This document shows positions 1-6,236 of a stretch of 13,656 nucleotides of DNA, piece after piece. The translations under genes were made by a program, and so were the position numbers. How positions within the stretch are numbered: position 1 is the first letter of the stretch; the number at the start of each line of letters is the position of its first letter. The notes below the pieces were generated by a model. The model saw only the letters and a list, made by a program, of their open reading frames with translations, did not search any database and had not been told where the DNA came from. This DNA comes from an uncultured bacterium (GTDB lineage: Bacteria; Bacillota_I; Bacilli_A; RF39; UBA660), in assembly GCA_959020415.1 (NCBI GenBank), contig CAUERX010000034.1:1-13656 (forward strand), read 5' to 3'.

Positions 1-11
1 TTGATAAATAA

Positions 12-42
12 AATCTAGTATGTTTTATTTACACACTAGATT
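12..42. repeat. Inverted repeat / hairpin at the left breakpoint
   Basis: AATCTAGT (12-19) is repeated as its exact reverse complement ACTAGATT (35-42). TGT (21-23) can pair with ACA (31-33) past one mismatch, leaving a 7-nt A/T loop. It lies directly upstream of the truncated surface-protein frame, and the in-frame stop of that frame (TAG, 37-39) falls inside the right arm. It could be a terminator-like stem, a mobile-element end or a join artefact. No T-run follows, so a terminator is unlikely. Confidence 0.5.
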
Positions 43-306
43 ATACACGGTCTTAATGGCGATGGTACAATGGCTGTTGGTTGGAAATCAATTAACGATA
101 AATGGTATTATTTTTCAAAAGGTGGGGGTGAAGAAAATAAGTGGAATTCCATGGAACCAAGCGGTTGTATGAAAACTGGATGGGTATATAGTGAAGATTT
201 TGATTGTACTAGCCACGGGTGGTATTTTAATTCAGACGGTTCATTAGCTACTAATACATATATTGATGGTAATTGGGTTGATGGACGTGGATGTTGGATT
301 GAATAA
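40..306 (+). pseudogene. C-terminal fragment of a cell-wall (choline/glucan) binding repeat protein
   Basis: The open frame runs from just after a TAG at 37-39 to the TAA at 304-306. The first usable ATG is at 70, but recognisable repeat sequence (GLNGDGTMAVGW) begins before it. The product contains degenerate CW_binding_1-type units: GDGTMAVGW, WYYF, MKTGWVY, GWYFNSDGSLATNTYIDG, with the Trp/Tyr/Gly pattern that binds choline or glucans in surface proteins of Gram-positive bacteria. It ends with the usual WVDG..CWI terminal unit, so the 3' end looks natural. The signal peptide, catalytic or adhesin part and a ribosome binding site are all absent. I read it as the tail of a larger gene cut off at about position 40; expression as an independent 78-aa protein from ATG 70 is possible but unsupported. 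Confidence 0.65.
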
Positions 307-637
307 AATTTCAAAAAACATAGTTTTGATAGTTAAATTTAAAAAGATTAGAAGAGACATTTATTTTATTAGAGTTTTTTAGGCTCTATATAATTAACAC
401 ATATTTTGCTATTTCCTCATACTCACAAGAAAAACACAATTATTAGTTTTATCTGACAATTTTTGTAAACCAAATAATTTATAATGTAATTGGTGAATAA
501 AATGATTATAAAAAATATTTGTAAACATCATTTATATGATGAAACAGAAGAAGGTCTTATACAGCAAGCCTTTTTTCTTTTCGATTTTTTTCTACATAAA
601 TTGACTAGCTTTACCATAAAATTATTTAGGTGATATA
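307..637. other. Gene-poor A/T-rich stretch with small hairpins
   Basis: No convincing gene is present. What can be seen: a weak 5-bp stem TAGAG/CTCTA (370-374/384-388), a TATAAT hexamer (480-485) without a good -35 box, a 6-bp hairpin CATCAT/ATGATG (526-531/536-541), a second hairpin followed by T-rich sequence (see the terminator entry) and the RBS of the next gene. A 43-codon frame (502-633) with GGTGA five bases upstream of its ATG exists but is dominated by A/T-rich low-complexity codons and contains the terminator-like hairpin. Confidence 0.6.
551..581 (+). terminator. Possible rho-independent terminator upstream of yqfC
   Basis: AAGG-T-CTT (551-558) pairs with AAGCCTT (566-572) with one bulged T and a 7-nt loop, followed directly by TTTTCTTTT. 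The stem can be extended by A/T pairs using the flanking runs. It would end any transcript entering from the left, or a short RNA starting near 490, before the sporulation-type operon. The stem is weak, so this is tentative. Confidence 0.4.
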
Positions 638-871
638 ATGCTTAGAGATTTAAGAAACTACATATTAGAAAATGAATTCAAAATTAATTATATAGCAGGC
701 AAAGTTAACATCGTAAATTATGAATGCATTGATCACTTTAGTGATGAGAAAGTAATGATTAGACATAGTAGTGGGACAGTTGTAATTAAAGGAGAAAACT
801 TAATCATCTCCAAATTACTAAATGATGAAATATTAATATCTGGAACGGTTAAAACAATAGAGTTAAAATGA
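638..871 (+). CDS. yqfC: YqfC/YabP-family sporulation-associated protein
   Basis: A 77-aa protein of the small YabP/YqfC family. No enzymatic role is known for the family; in Bacillus, yqfC is a sporulation gene of the SigE regulon located directly before yqfD. Here the same pairing is seen: the stop overlaps the yqfD start (ATGA), so the two are translationally coupled. The visible family pattern is a mostly beta-strand protein with a central I.G.NL.I.KL segment (about residues 50-60) and a terminal ISG.V..IEL stretch. The start at 638 is supported by an AGGTGAT Shine-Dalgarno (628-634). Length is slightly below the usual 90 or so residues, through a short N-terminus. A TTGACT hexamer at 601-606 may be part of the promoter but has no well-placed -10. 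Assignment rests on sequence pattern plus the yqfD neighbour. Confidence 0.8.
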   Translation: MLRDLRNYILENEFKINYIAGKVNIVNYECIDHFSDEKVMIRHSSGTVVIKGENLIISKLLNDEILISGTVKTIELK

Positions 872-2016
872 TTGAAAAATTTAAAAGTAAAATTGCCTTA
901 AATGTAAAAGGCAAGAACATAAATCGTTTCATCAAAAAACTAACCACAAGAAAAATCAATATTTTATCACTAAAATATATAAATAAAAATGAAGTAGAAA
1001 TAATTATATATAAAGAAGATTATGAAACTGTCATGAAAATAAAAAGTATCTATGATGTTTTAGAGCAAGACGTTTTTGGATATTTAAAAATAAAAAAAGT
1101 CATTAAAGTAAATAAACACCTTATAATTATGTTTATAATTGGCTATCTTCTTTTTATGCTTTTAACTCATACCATTTTTGATATCGAAGTAGTACATTCC
1201 AATAAAGACATTCGTAAATTAGTTCAAGATGAATTAAATGCCAATGGAATTAAAAAATACACTCTAAAGAAAAATTTTAACGAACTAGAAAAAATCAAAG
1301 AAAAAATTCTAAATAGTCATCCCGATAAAATAGAGTGGTTAGAAATAGAAACTATTGGTACTAAATACGTGATAAGAGTTGAAGAACGTGATATAATCAC
1401 CCAAAAAGAAACAAATAATCCAAGAAACCTTATTGCTAAAAAAGATGCAGTTTTAAAAAAAGTTACAGCTAGTAAAGGTGATATTATAAGAAATAATGAT
1501 GATTATGTAAAAAAGGGTGATGTCATTGTTAATGGTGAAGTTATGCTTAATGAAAAATCTATGGGTAAAGTCAAAGCTAAAGGAAAAGCCTATGGTGAGG
1601 TATGGTATGTTTTAAAAACTGAATATCCTTTTGCTTATTATGAAGAAAAAGAAACTGGAAAGAAAAAAGATGTTTACGCCATTAAATTTTTAAACAAAGA
1701 TATTGAATTCACTACTAACAAATATAAACAAAAAAAAATTAAAGAGGAAACCATATTATCTCATCCACTTTTACCGATTAAATTAGTTAAACAACACCAA
1801 AAAGAAGTAAACGTTAAAAACGATATTCTCACTTTTGACGAAGCTTTATTAAAGGCTAAAGAATTGTCAATTAAAAAAGTTGAAGCTAATCTAAAAAAAG
1901 ACGAATATATAATTCGTAGTAAATATTTGAAAAGTACCATGAAAGATAGTACAATAGAAATAGAAATGTTTTTTGCTGTTTACGAAGACATCACAAGCTA
2001 TAAAGAAATAGAGTGA
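868..2016 (+). CDS. yqfD: Sporulation protein YqfD (membrane-anchored)
   Basis: A 382-aa protein, full length for the YqfD family (putative stage IV sporulation protein). Residues 1-80 form a cytoplasmic basic domain; a single transmembrane segment lies at about 84-104; the remainder is predicted extracytoplasmic. The family signature is clear: an EERD motif, then PRNLIAKKDAVL, V.ASKGD...V.KGDVIVNGEV and a KGKAYGEVWY segment, resembling a lipoyl/barrel-sandwich-like fold in the middle of the ectodomain. In Bacillus the gene is induced in the mother cell by SigE and is needed for normal spore formation. It overlaps yqfC by 4 nt and has little SD of its own. In Bacillus phoH and pgpH follow; here a VanZ-like gene follows instead. 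Whether this organism sporulates cannot be told from the window, since some apparent non-sporulators keep yqfC and yqfD. Confidence 0.88.
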   Translation: MIEKFKSKIALNVKGKNINRFIKKLTTRKINILSLKYINKNEVEIIIYKEDYETVMKIKSIYDVLEQDVFGYLKIKKVIKVNKHLIIMFIIGYLLFMLLTHTIFDIEVVHSNKDIRKLVQDELNANGIKKYTLKKNFNELEKIKEKILNSHPDKIEWLEIETIGTKYVIRVEERDIITQKETNNPRNLIAKKDAVLKKVTASKGDIIRNNDDYVKKGDVIVNGEVMLNEKSMGKVKAKGKAYGEVWYVLKTEYPFAYYEEKETGKKKDVYAIKFLNKDIEFTTNKYKQKKIKEETILSHPLLPIKLVKQHQKEVNVKNDILTFDEALLKAKELSIKKVEANLKKDEYIIRSKYLKSTMKDSTIEIEMFFAVYEDITSYKEIE

Positions 2017-2020
2017 TAGT

Positions 2021-2632
2021 ATGATTAGAAATACCGTTTTAGATATCTTTGGTGAAACATGGCCGGCAATTGTCATCAGCATGGTCATAATCATTAGTAT
2101 GCGTGCTTTATATTTGATAAAAAATAAAAAACCTATAATAATTTATAAAGAACTTCTAGCTTTAATGTTTATCATTTATGTCCTTTGTCTTTTCTATGTT
2201 GTAACTTTCCAGGACGTTAGTTGGAGTACTTCCAATTTTACGCCTTTAAAGGAAATGTTTAGATATGAATTTGGAAGCCGTTTGTTTATTAAAAACGTTA
2301 TTGGTAATATGTTATTGTTTATGCCCTATGGTTTTTTCGCCGCATACTATTTAAAATTAAAAAAGCCTTATTGGATCATCGGTCTATCACTTTTAGTTTC
2401 TGTAACTATTGAAACAACGCAATTGTTAATCGGTAGAGTTTTTGATATTGACGATATTATTCTTAATATTTTTGGTGGTGTTTTCGGATTTTATATTTAT
2501 CTTTTATTAGATAAGATTAATAAAAAGCTCCCAGCCGTCTTGAAAAAGCCTATTATTTATAATATAATAATGATATGTTTATTAGCTTTAGGTATGGCTT
2601 ATCTAATCGGTTTTATAGAATTGGGAGTATAG
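2021..2632 (+). CDS. VanZ-family integral membrane protein
   Basis: A 203-aa polytopic membrane protein with about six hydrophobic segments (approximate residues 12-33, 43-63, 90-110, 116-134, 147-163, 179-199). The VanZ signature is intact: N..GN..LF.P.G (92-104), E131..Q134, then R-FD-DD...N..G (139-152). VanZ of Enterococcus gives low-level teicoplanin resistance; most chromosomal relatives have no proven function and are thought to act in the cell envelope or on lipid carriers. The gene starts 4 nt after the yqfD stop and ends one base before ybeY, so it is embedded in the operon exactly where phoH and pgpH lie in Bacillus. The SD is weak (GAGTGAT region), suggesting dependence on upstream translation. 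No sign of glycopeptide-resistance partners nearby, so antibiotic resistance should not be inferred. Confidence 0.85.
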   Translation: MIRNTVLDIFGETWPAIVISMVIIISMRALYLIKNKKPIIIYKELLALMFIIYVLCLFYVVTFQDVSWSTSNFTPLKEMFRYEFGSRLFIKNVIGNMLLFMPYGFFAAYYLKLKKPYWIIGLSLLVSVTIETTQLLIGRVFDIDDIILNIFGGVFGFYIYLLLDKINKKLPAVLKKPIIYNIIMICLLALGMAYLIGFIELGV

Positions 2633-2633
2633 G

Positions 2634-3077
2634 ATGAATAAATTTGAAATTTTTAATGAAACAGATGAAGACCTAGATTTAGAAGAAGAAAAAAAAATAA
2701 TTGAATATGCTTTAGAATATAAAAAACTAAACGATGTTATTTTTAATGTCATATTTGTTGACAATGAAACAATAAAAAATATAAATAAAGAATACCGTGC
2801 GATCGATAGAGAAACTGATGTTATTAGCTTTGCTTTAGAAGATGATAAAGATATAACTTTTGAATTTGGCAGACTTTTAGGTGATATATATATATCAGTA
2901 CCTAAAATGAAAGAGCAAGCTAAAGAATATGGCCATAGCGAAAAACGAGAAATGGCCTTTCTGACCATTCATGGATTATTACATTTACTAGGATATGACC
3001 ATATGACTAAAGAAGATGAAGAAGTAATGTTTAAAGAGCAGGAGTTGATTTTAGATGGATACGGTATCACGCGCTAA
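2634..3077 (+). CDS. ybeY: Endoribonuclease YbeY (16S rRNA maturation)
   Basis: A 147-aa single-domain metalloprotein of the UPF0054 family. The zinc site H113-GLL-H117-LLGYD-H123 (the H..., H..., H pattern of YbeY) is complete, and the preceding conserved segment YR..DR.TDVISFA (54-67) and GD-I-IS (83-88) are present. YbeY is a cytoplasmic endoribonuclease involved in 16S rRNA 3' end processing and 70S quality control; it works with Era and is usually encoded near it, as here. The start at ATG 2634 follows a GGGAG SD (2623-2627). It overlaps dgkA by 23 nt at its 3' end. The normal upstream partners phoH (ybeZ) and pgpH are missing from this locus. Confidence 0.95.
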   Translation: MNKFEIFNETDEDLDLEEEKKIIEYALEYKKLNDVIFNVIFVDNETIKNINKEYRAIDRETDVISFALEDDKDITFEFGRLLGDIYISVPKMKEQAKEYGHSEKREMAFLTIHGLLHLLGYDHMTKEDEEVMFKEQELILDGYGITR

Positions 3078-3453
3078 ATTAAAACAAAGAGGGTTAAAAA
3101 GATTTGGCAAAAGTTTTAAATACGCTTTAGATGGATTAAAATATGCTTTTAAATATGAGCAAAATATGACTGCTCATATTTTAGCGACTATTGGGGTAAT
3201 TGTTATGGGCATAATATTTCATATTAGCCTAATTGAATGGCTATTTGTAATTTTAATTATTGGTTTAGTTATCGCTACTGAATTAATTAATACAAGCATC
3301 GAGGCCGTTGTTGATTTAGCTTGTAGGGAAATCGATCCAATTGCTAAAGTGGCTAAAGACACCGCAGCGGCGGCCGTTATGGTTTTTGCTTTAATTGCTA
3401 TTATCTTAGCTTTAATAATCTTTGTCCCAAAAATTATTGGTATATTTATATAA
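3055..3453 (+). CDS. dgkA: Undecaprenol/diacylglycerol kinase (DgkA family)
   Basis: A 132-aa integral membrane kinase of the prokaryotic DgkA family, which in Gram-positives phosphorylates undecaprenol to recycle the cell-wall lipid carrier. Conserved features are visible: the amphipathic N-terminal helix with GLKYAFKYEQNMTAH (27-41, E35 and N37), the catalytic helix ATELINTSIEAVVDL (74-88, with E76, N79, E83) and IAKVAKDTAAAAV (96-108). Three membrane segments lie at about 43-57, 62-80 and 106-125. The length (about 120-135 aa) is normal. ATG 3055 lies inside the 3' end of ybeY, ten bases after AGGAG (3040-3044), so translation is probably coupled. In Bacillus it is followed by cdd and era; here a decayed ORF takes the place of cdd. 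Confidence 0.92.
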   Translation: MDTVSRAKLKQRGLKRFGKSFKYALDGLKYAFKYEQNMTAHILATIGVIVMGIIFHISLIEWLFVILIIGLVIATELINTSIEAVVDLACREIDPIAKVAKDTAAAAVMVFALIAIILALIIFVPKIIGIFI

Positions 3454-3761
3454 ATGAGAGTAAAAGAAGAACATCAATAAATATATTTTTTTCTTCAAAC
3501 CGTTGAAGAGAAATTAATTGTTTTAGAATAAAAAACTAGAGATTTAGAAAGCCTAGGTAAGGCTGGAAAAAAACTTGACAATAAAGGAACAAAATTAGTA
3601 ATGAACATAAATTATCTTTTAAATGAAATAATAGAATCTAGACCATATAATGATATAGAATGTTTGCTTGGAACATCATTGACAAGATAAAAAACGATAT
3701 AAATAAATCAATAGACAAACTTGAAAAGCCATCGACGAGGAAAGCCAAAATTAAATTATAA
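3454..3761 (+). pseudogene. Decayed ORF between dgkA and era (two stops plus a frameshift)
   Basis: An ATG sits directly after the dgkA stop. Reading from it (MRVKEEHQ) the frame meets TAA at 3478-3480 and again at 3529-3531, but continues between and after them with ordinary coding composition (FFLQTVEEKLIVLE; then TRDLESLGKAGKKL; then VMNINYLLNEIIESRPYND). Around 3654-3660 the coding signal moves to the -1 frame (MFAWNIIDKIKNDINKSIDK) and runs to a TAA at 3759-3761, ending just before the era SD. Removing the two stops and one 1-nt deletion would give a roughly 100-aa, lysine- and glutamate-rich, helical protein. I do not recognise the family; it does not show cytidine deaminase zinc motifs, so it is not a remnant of cdd. 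The stops could have arisen by CAA or GAA to TAA changes. The pattern is visible, but the ancestral protein is inferred. Confidence 0.6.
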
Positions 3762-3774
3762 AATGGAGGAAAAT

Positions 3775-4662
3775 ATGAAAAGTGGATTCGTAAGTTTAAT
3801 AGGAAGACCAAACGTGGGAAAATCAACCTTGCTTAATAATATTTTAGGCAAAAAAGTTGCTATCACCTCGTCAAAACCGCAGACAACCAGAAATATAATT
3901 CAAGGAATATATAATGAAGATGATACTCAAATTGTTTTTGTTGATACCCCTGGAATTCATAAACCAAATCATAAATTAGGCAAAATTTTAAATAAAGGTG
4001 CCTATTATAGTATCGATGATGTTGATGTTGTTGCATTCTTAGTCGATGGACAAGCTGGACTTGGCAAAGGTGATGAATATATTATTGAAAAATTTAAAAC
4101 CTTAGATAAACCAATAATTCTAGTTATTAATAAAATTGATGGTCTTTCTAAAGAAGAAATTTTCAAAAAAATAACTGAGTATAAAGATTTATACAATTGG
4201 TCAGATATTGTTCCAGTATCAGCTTTAAAAAGTAAAAATACCGAAGAACTTTTAAAAGTTTTAAAAGGTTATTTGCCGGACAGTATAAAGTATTTTGATG
4301 AAAATCAAATTACTAACAGAAGTACAGAATTTATGATAAGTGAACTAATTAGGGAAAAAGTTTTTAATTTAACAAACGAAGAAGTCCCACATTCAATTAC
4401 CTGCATAGTTGAGCAAATAATCAAAGATAAAAATAAAACAATTATTAATGCTGTTATCATTGTTGATAGAGATTCATTAAAGAAAATTATCATTGGTAAA
4501 AATGGTGACATGGTAAAAAAAATTGGAACTTTAGCTAGAAAAGATATTGAAGAGTTATTAGGAACTAAAGTTTACTTGGAACTTTATGTTAAAACTATTA
4601 GAAAATGGCGCGATAAAGAAAAGTATTTAACTGAATTAGGATATAATGACTTTTTAGAATAG
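3775..4662 (+). CDS. era: GTPase Era (30S assembly)
   Basis: A 295-aa GTPase with a C-terminal KH domain; the usual length is about 300. G motifs are complete: GRPNVGKS (10-17), QTT (36-38, switch I), DTPG (57-60), NKID (119-122) and SALK (149-152). The KH motif IIGKNG (239-244) binds the 3' end of 16S rRNA. Era acts at the membrane-cytoplasm interface in late 30S maturation and partners YbeY, encoded upstream. I chose ATG 3775 because it follows GGAGG (3765-3769) by five bases and because the protein then begins MKSGFVSLIGRPN, as in other Era proteins; a frame opening at TTG 3721 adds 18 residues that belong to the pseudogene reading in another frame. No terminator follows; the next transcription unit starts immediately. 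Confidence 0.97.
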   Translation: MKSGFVSLIGRPNVGKSTLLNNILGKKVAITSSKPQTTRNIIQGIYNEDDTQIVFVDTPGIHKPNHKLGKILNKGAYYSIDDVDVVAFLVDGQAGLGKGDEYIIEKFKTLDKPIILVINKIDGLSKEEIFKKITEYKDLYNWSDIVPVSALKSKNTEELLKVLKGYLPDSIKYFDENQITNRSTEFMISELIREKVFNLTNEEVPHSITCIVEQIIKDKNKTIINAVIIVDRDSLKKIIIGKNGDMVKKIGTLARKDIEELLGTKVYLELYVKTIRKWRDKEKYLTELGYNDFLE

Positions 4663-4663
4663 G

Positions 4664-4692
4664 TTGACAAAGTTCAAAATAAATAATATTAT
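4664..4692 (+). promoter_or_regulatory. SigA-type promoter of the 180-aa gene
   Basis: A perfect TTGACA (4664-4669) is followed after 17 nt by TATTAT (4687-4692), one mismatch from consensus. It starts two bases after the era stop, so the downstream gene has its own strong vegetative promoter. Transcription should start near 4699. Confidence 0.85.
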
Positions 4693-4705
4693 ATAAAAAC
4701 GATAA

Positions 4706-4713
4706 GGGGGGGG
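4706..4713 (+). promoter_or_regulatory. G8 homopolymer acting as ribosome binding site
   Basis: Eight consecutive G replace a normal AGGAGG eight bases before the ATG at 4722 (context ATAA-G8-AAAATAAA). Part of the run can pair with the CCUCC of 16S rRNA. Homopolymers of this length are prone to slippage, so SD strength or spacing might vary between cells. Confidence 0.6.
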
Positions 4714-4721
4714 AAAATAAA

Positions 4722-5264
4722 ATGGGAACAAACAATTTAAGCACTTCAGACTGCTTTGTTTTGGCTTCCAGCACTCCAGCAACAGTTGGTGAAGCGTTAA
4801 AAATAATTGCTGATTGTTTAACAGAAGGTGAAATTATGACACAAATTGAGGATAATAAAAGCAATATCATAATCAATACAGCCCAAGCTATATTTAATGA
4901 TGATGTAGATATGTATTTGGATTTATGTCGTACAAAAACTAGCAAAGAATTATTAGCTGATACCGAAGAAAAAATAAATCGTTCATTATTAACATTTCTT
5001 GGCGTTGTTCCTGAAACTGATGATGTGTTTTATAGTGGAAAATCACAAACTCCAACCGTCAATTTAGGCGAGTCATTATCAGTAACCATTTATAATGGTA
5101 CATATTATTTTATAAGACAAGATAAGGAAACCCAAGAAGTAGATTATTACGCAATTTTCAGTGATGATGATTATAGATATAAAGAAATTAAAAGAGAGAT
5201 CGATATAATCTATCCAGGAAATCAAAATAAAGGAAAACAAAAAACTTTTGGGAAAATTGAATAA
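4722..5264 (+). CDS. Hypothetical protein, 180 aa, unknown family
   Basis: I do not recognise this family. It is a soluble, acidic protein without a signal peptide or membrane segment. The N-terminal third (MGTNNLSTSDCFVLASSTPATVG...) leads into a helical part rich in D, E and I (about 25-95, containing NIIINTAQAIFNDDVDMYLDL); the C-terminal half (about 105-170) is mainly beta-strand-like with many aromatic residues (TVNLGESLSVTIYNGTYYFI, then EVDYYAIFSDDDYRY). It ends in a basic, Gly/Lys/Gln-rich tail. It interrupts the conserved era-yqzL-recO order and carries its own near-consensus promoter and a G8 SD, the same arrangement as the HA-repeat gene at 6237, suggesting that the two were inserted or are expressed in a similar way. 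Codon use resembles the neighbours. That it is a real gene is well supported by promoter, RBS and composition; function is unknown. Confidence 0.8.
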   Translation: MGTNNLSTSDCFVLASSTPATVGEALKIIADCLTEGEIMTQIEDNKSNIIINTAQAIFNDDVDMYLDLCRTKTSKELLADTEEKINRSLLTFLGVVPETDDVFYSGKSQTPTVNLGESLSVTIYNGTYYFIRQDKETQEVDYYAIFSDDDYRYKEIKREIDIIYPGNQNKGKQKTFGKIE

Positions 5265-5284
5265 AGTATTTTTAATCCGCCCAC

Positions 5285-5290
5285 TATAAT
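5285..5290 (+). promoter_or_regulatory. Possible -10 box for yqzL-recO
   Basis: TATAAT lies 18 nt before the yqzL-like ATG, but no acceptable -35 stands 16-18 nt upstream (TTGAAT at 5257-5262 is 22 nt away) and there is no TG extension. The pair may instead be read through from the promoter at 4664. Confidence 0.25.
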
Positions 5291-5307
5291 AATAGGAGCG
5301 TGATAAA

Positions 5308-5397
5308 ATGAATTTATTTTGGAACTTATTTGAAAAAACAGGGAAAGTTGAGTATTATTTAAAATATAAAGAAGAATCAAAGAAAAAAGGAAGATAA
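5308..5397 (+). CDS. yqzL: YqzL-like small protein (29 aa)
   Basis: A short ORF encoding MNLFWNLFEKTGKVEYYLKY followed by a lysine-rich tail. It matches the YqzL family pattern (L-F-WN-F..TG.V..YL..KE) and its location between era and recO is exactly that of yqzL in Bacillus. Length is shorter than Bacillus YqzL (about 47 aa) because the C-terminal part is missing. The start has TAGGAG (5293-5298) nine bases upstream; the stop lies three bases before the recO ATG. The function of YqzL is not known. Confidence 0.82.
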   Translation: MNLFWNLFEKTGKVEYYLKYKEESKKKGR

Positions 5398-5400
5398 TTT

Positions 5401-6135
5401 ATGGAAGAAGTAGAGGGCATTGTTGTTAGTGAAACTAACTATAGTGAGACATCTAAAATATTAAATGTTATTACAAAAGAACATGGTTTAATTGGTATTA
5501 TCTCTAAAGGTTGCCGTAGTCTAAAAAGTCCACTTAGAAGTGCCTCAGCCAAACTAACTTATGGTAAATTTATGATTTACTATAAAGAAGGAAAGCTTTC
5601 TACTTTAACAGAAGTAAATATTATAAATCCTTTTAAAAACTTAAAAAAGGACATAACTAAAATAAGTTATGCCTCTTATTTATTAGAATTAGCTGAACAA
5701 GTATACAAGCAAAATAATAGTGATGATATCTTAAACCTTTTGATCGAAGCTTTAACTAAGATTGATAAAGAATTTGATCCGTTAGTTATTATGGATATTT
5801 TAGAATTAAAATATTTAGATTACTTAGGTGTTATGCCAGTTATTGATAGTTGTGCAGTTTGTGGTAAAAAAGAAAATATTGTAACTTTATCTAGCTATAA
5901 GGGTGGGTATTTATGTAAAGACTGTTATACAAATGAAAAGATGGTAAGTGAAAAAACTATAAAATTAATTAGAATGTTTTACTATGTTGACATTTCTAAA
6001 ATCTCAAAGTTAGAACTTAGCCAGCAAGCAAAAAATGAAATAAATATTTTCTTAAATGATTATTATGATAGATATACTGGTTTGTATTTAAAAAGCAAAA
6101 AATTTATTAGAGATTTACAAAAAATAGGGTATTGA
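5401..6135 (+). CDS. recO: DNA repair protein RecO
   Basis: A 244-aa RecO, usual length 240-255. Residues 1-80 form the OB-fold (EGIVVSETNYSETSKIL..T.EHGLI..ISKG..S.KS), which binds single-stranded DNA and SSB; the C-terminal helical domain holds a zinc site C151-x2-C154-x17-C172-x2-C175, as in Deinococcus/Firmicutes-type RecO. RecO loads RecA onto SSB-coated gaps together with RecR (RecFOR pathway) and anneals complementary strands. The start follows AAGGAAG (5388-5393) and lies 3 nt after the yqzL stop, so the two form one unit. In Bacillus glycyl-tRNA synthetase genes follow shortly after; here the HA-repeat gene is inserted first. Confidence 0.96.
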   Translation: MEEVEGIVVSETNYSETSKILNVITKEHGLIGIISKGCRSLKSPLRSASAKLTYGKFMIYYKEGKLSTLTEVNIINPFKNLKKDITKISYASYLLELAEQVYKQNNSDDILNLLIEALTKIDKEFDPLVIMDILELKYLDYLGVMPVIDSCAVCGKKENIVTLSSYKGGYLCKDCYTNEKMVSEKTIKLIRMFYYVDISKISKLELSQQAKNEINIFLNDYYDRYTGLYLKSKKFIRDLQKIGY

Positions 6136-6178
6136 AAAATATCTTTTTGTATGCCAAAATTTTATAAAAAAAGAGAGA

Positions 6179-6207
6179 TTGACAGGTAAGGATGTTAATG
6201 ATATAAT
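6179..6207 (+). promoter_or_regulatory. Consensus SigA promoter of the HA-repeat gene
   Basis: TTGACA (6179-6184), 17-nt spacer, TATAAT (6202-6207): exact consensus in both boxes with ideal spacing. Transcription should start near 6214, giving a leader of about 23 nt. Confidence 0.9.
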
Positions 6208-6223
6208 AATTTCCGTCAAAAAA

Positions 6224-6230
6224 GGGGGGG
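6224..6230 (+). promoter_or_regulatory. G7 homopolymer acting as ribosome binding site
   Basis: AAAAAA-G7 lies six bases before ATG 6237 where the SD is expected; no other SD is present. It mirrors the G8 run of the 4722 gene and is a potential slippage site. Confidence 0.6.
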
Positions 6231-6236
6231 CACTAT

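Noticed and set aside
108..314. 68-aa minus-strand frame opposite the cell-wall-binding fragment
   Set aside because: It mirrors the Trp/Gly-rich repeats on the other strand and has no RBS.
370..388. Stem TAGAG/CTCTA as terminator of the surface-protein fragment
   Set aside because: Only five pairs with the T-run in the loop, not after the stem.
2021..2632. VanZ gene as evidence of a glycopeptide resistance cluster
   Set aside because: No vanH, vanA, vanX or regulators nearby; VanZ-family proteins are common on chromosomes without resistance.
2603..2968. 121-aa minus-strand frame opposite ybeY
   Set aside because: Composition (Ser/Leu/Ile runs) is that of a shadow of the Glu/Lys-rich ybeY; the + strand gene has complete active-site motifs.
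3679..3707. Possible era promoter with TTGACA at 3679
   Set aside because: No -10 at 16-18 nt; only a TAAATA at 15 nt. It lies in the decayed ORF and could be chance.
3721..3774. N-terminal extension of Era from TTG 3721
   Set aside because: No SD before it, the segment is the tail of the pseudogene in another frame, and ATG 3775 has a good GGAGG.
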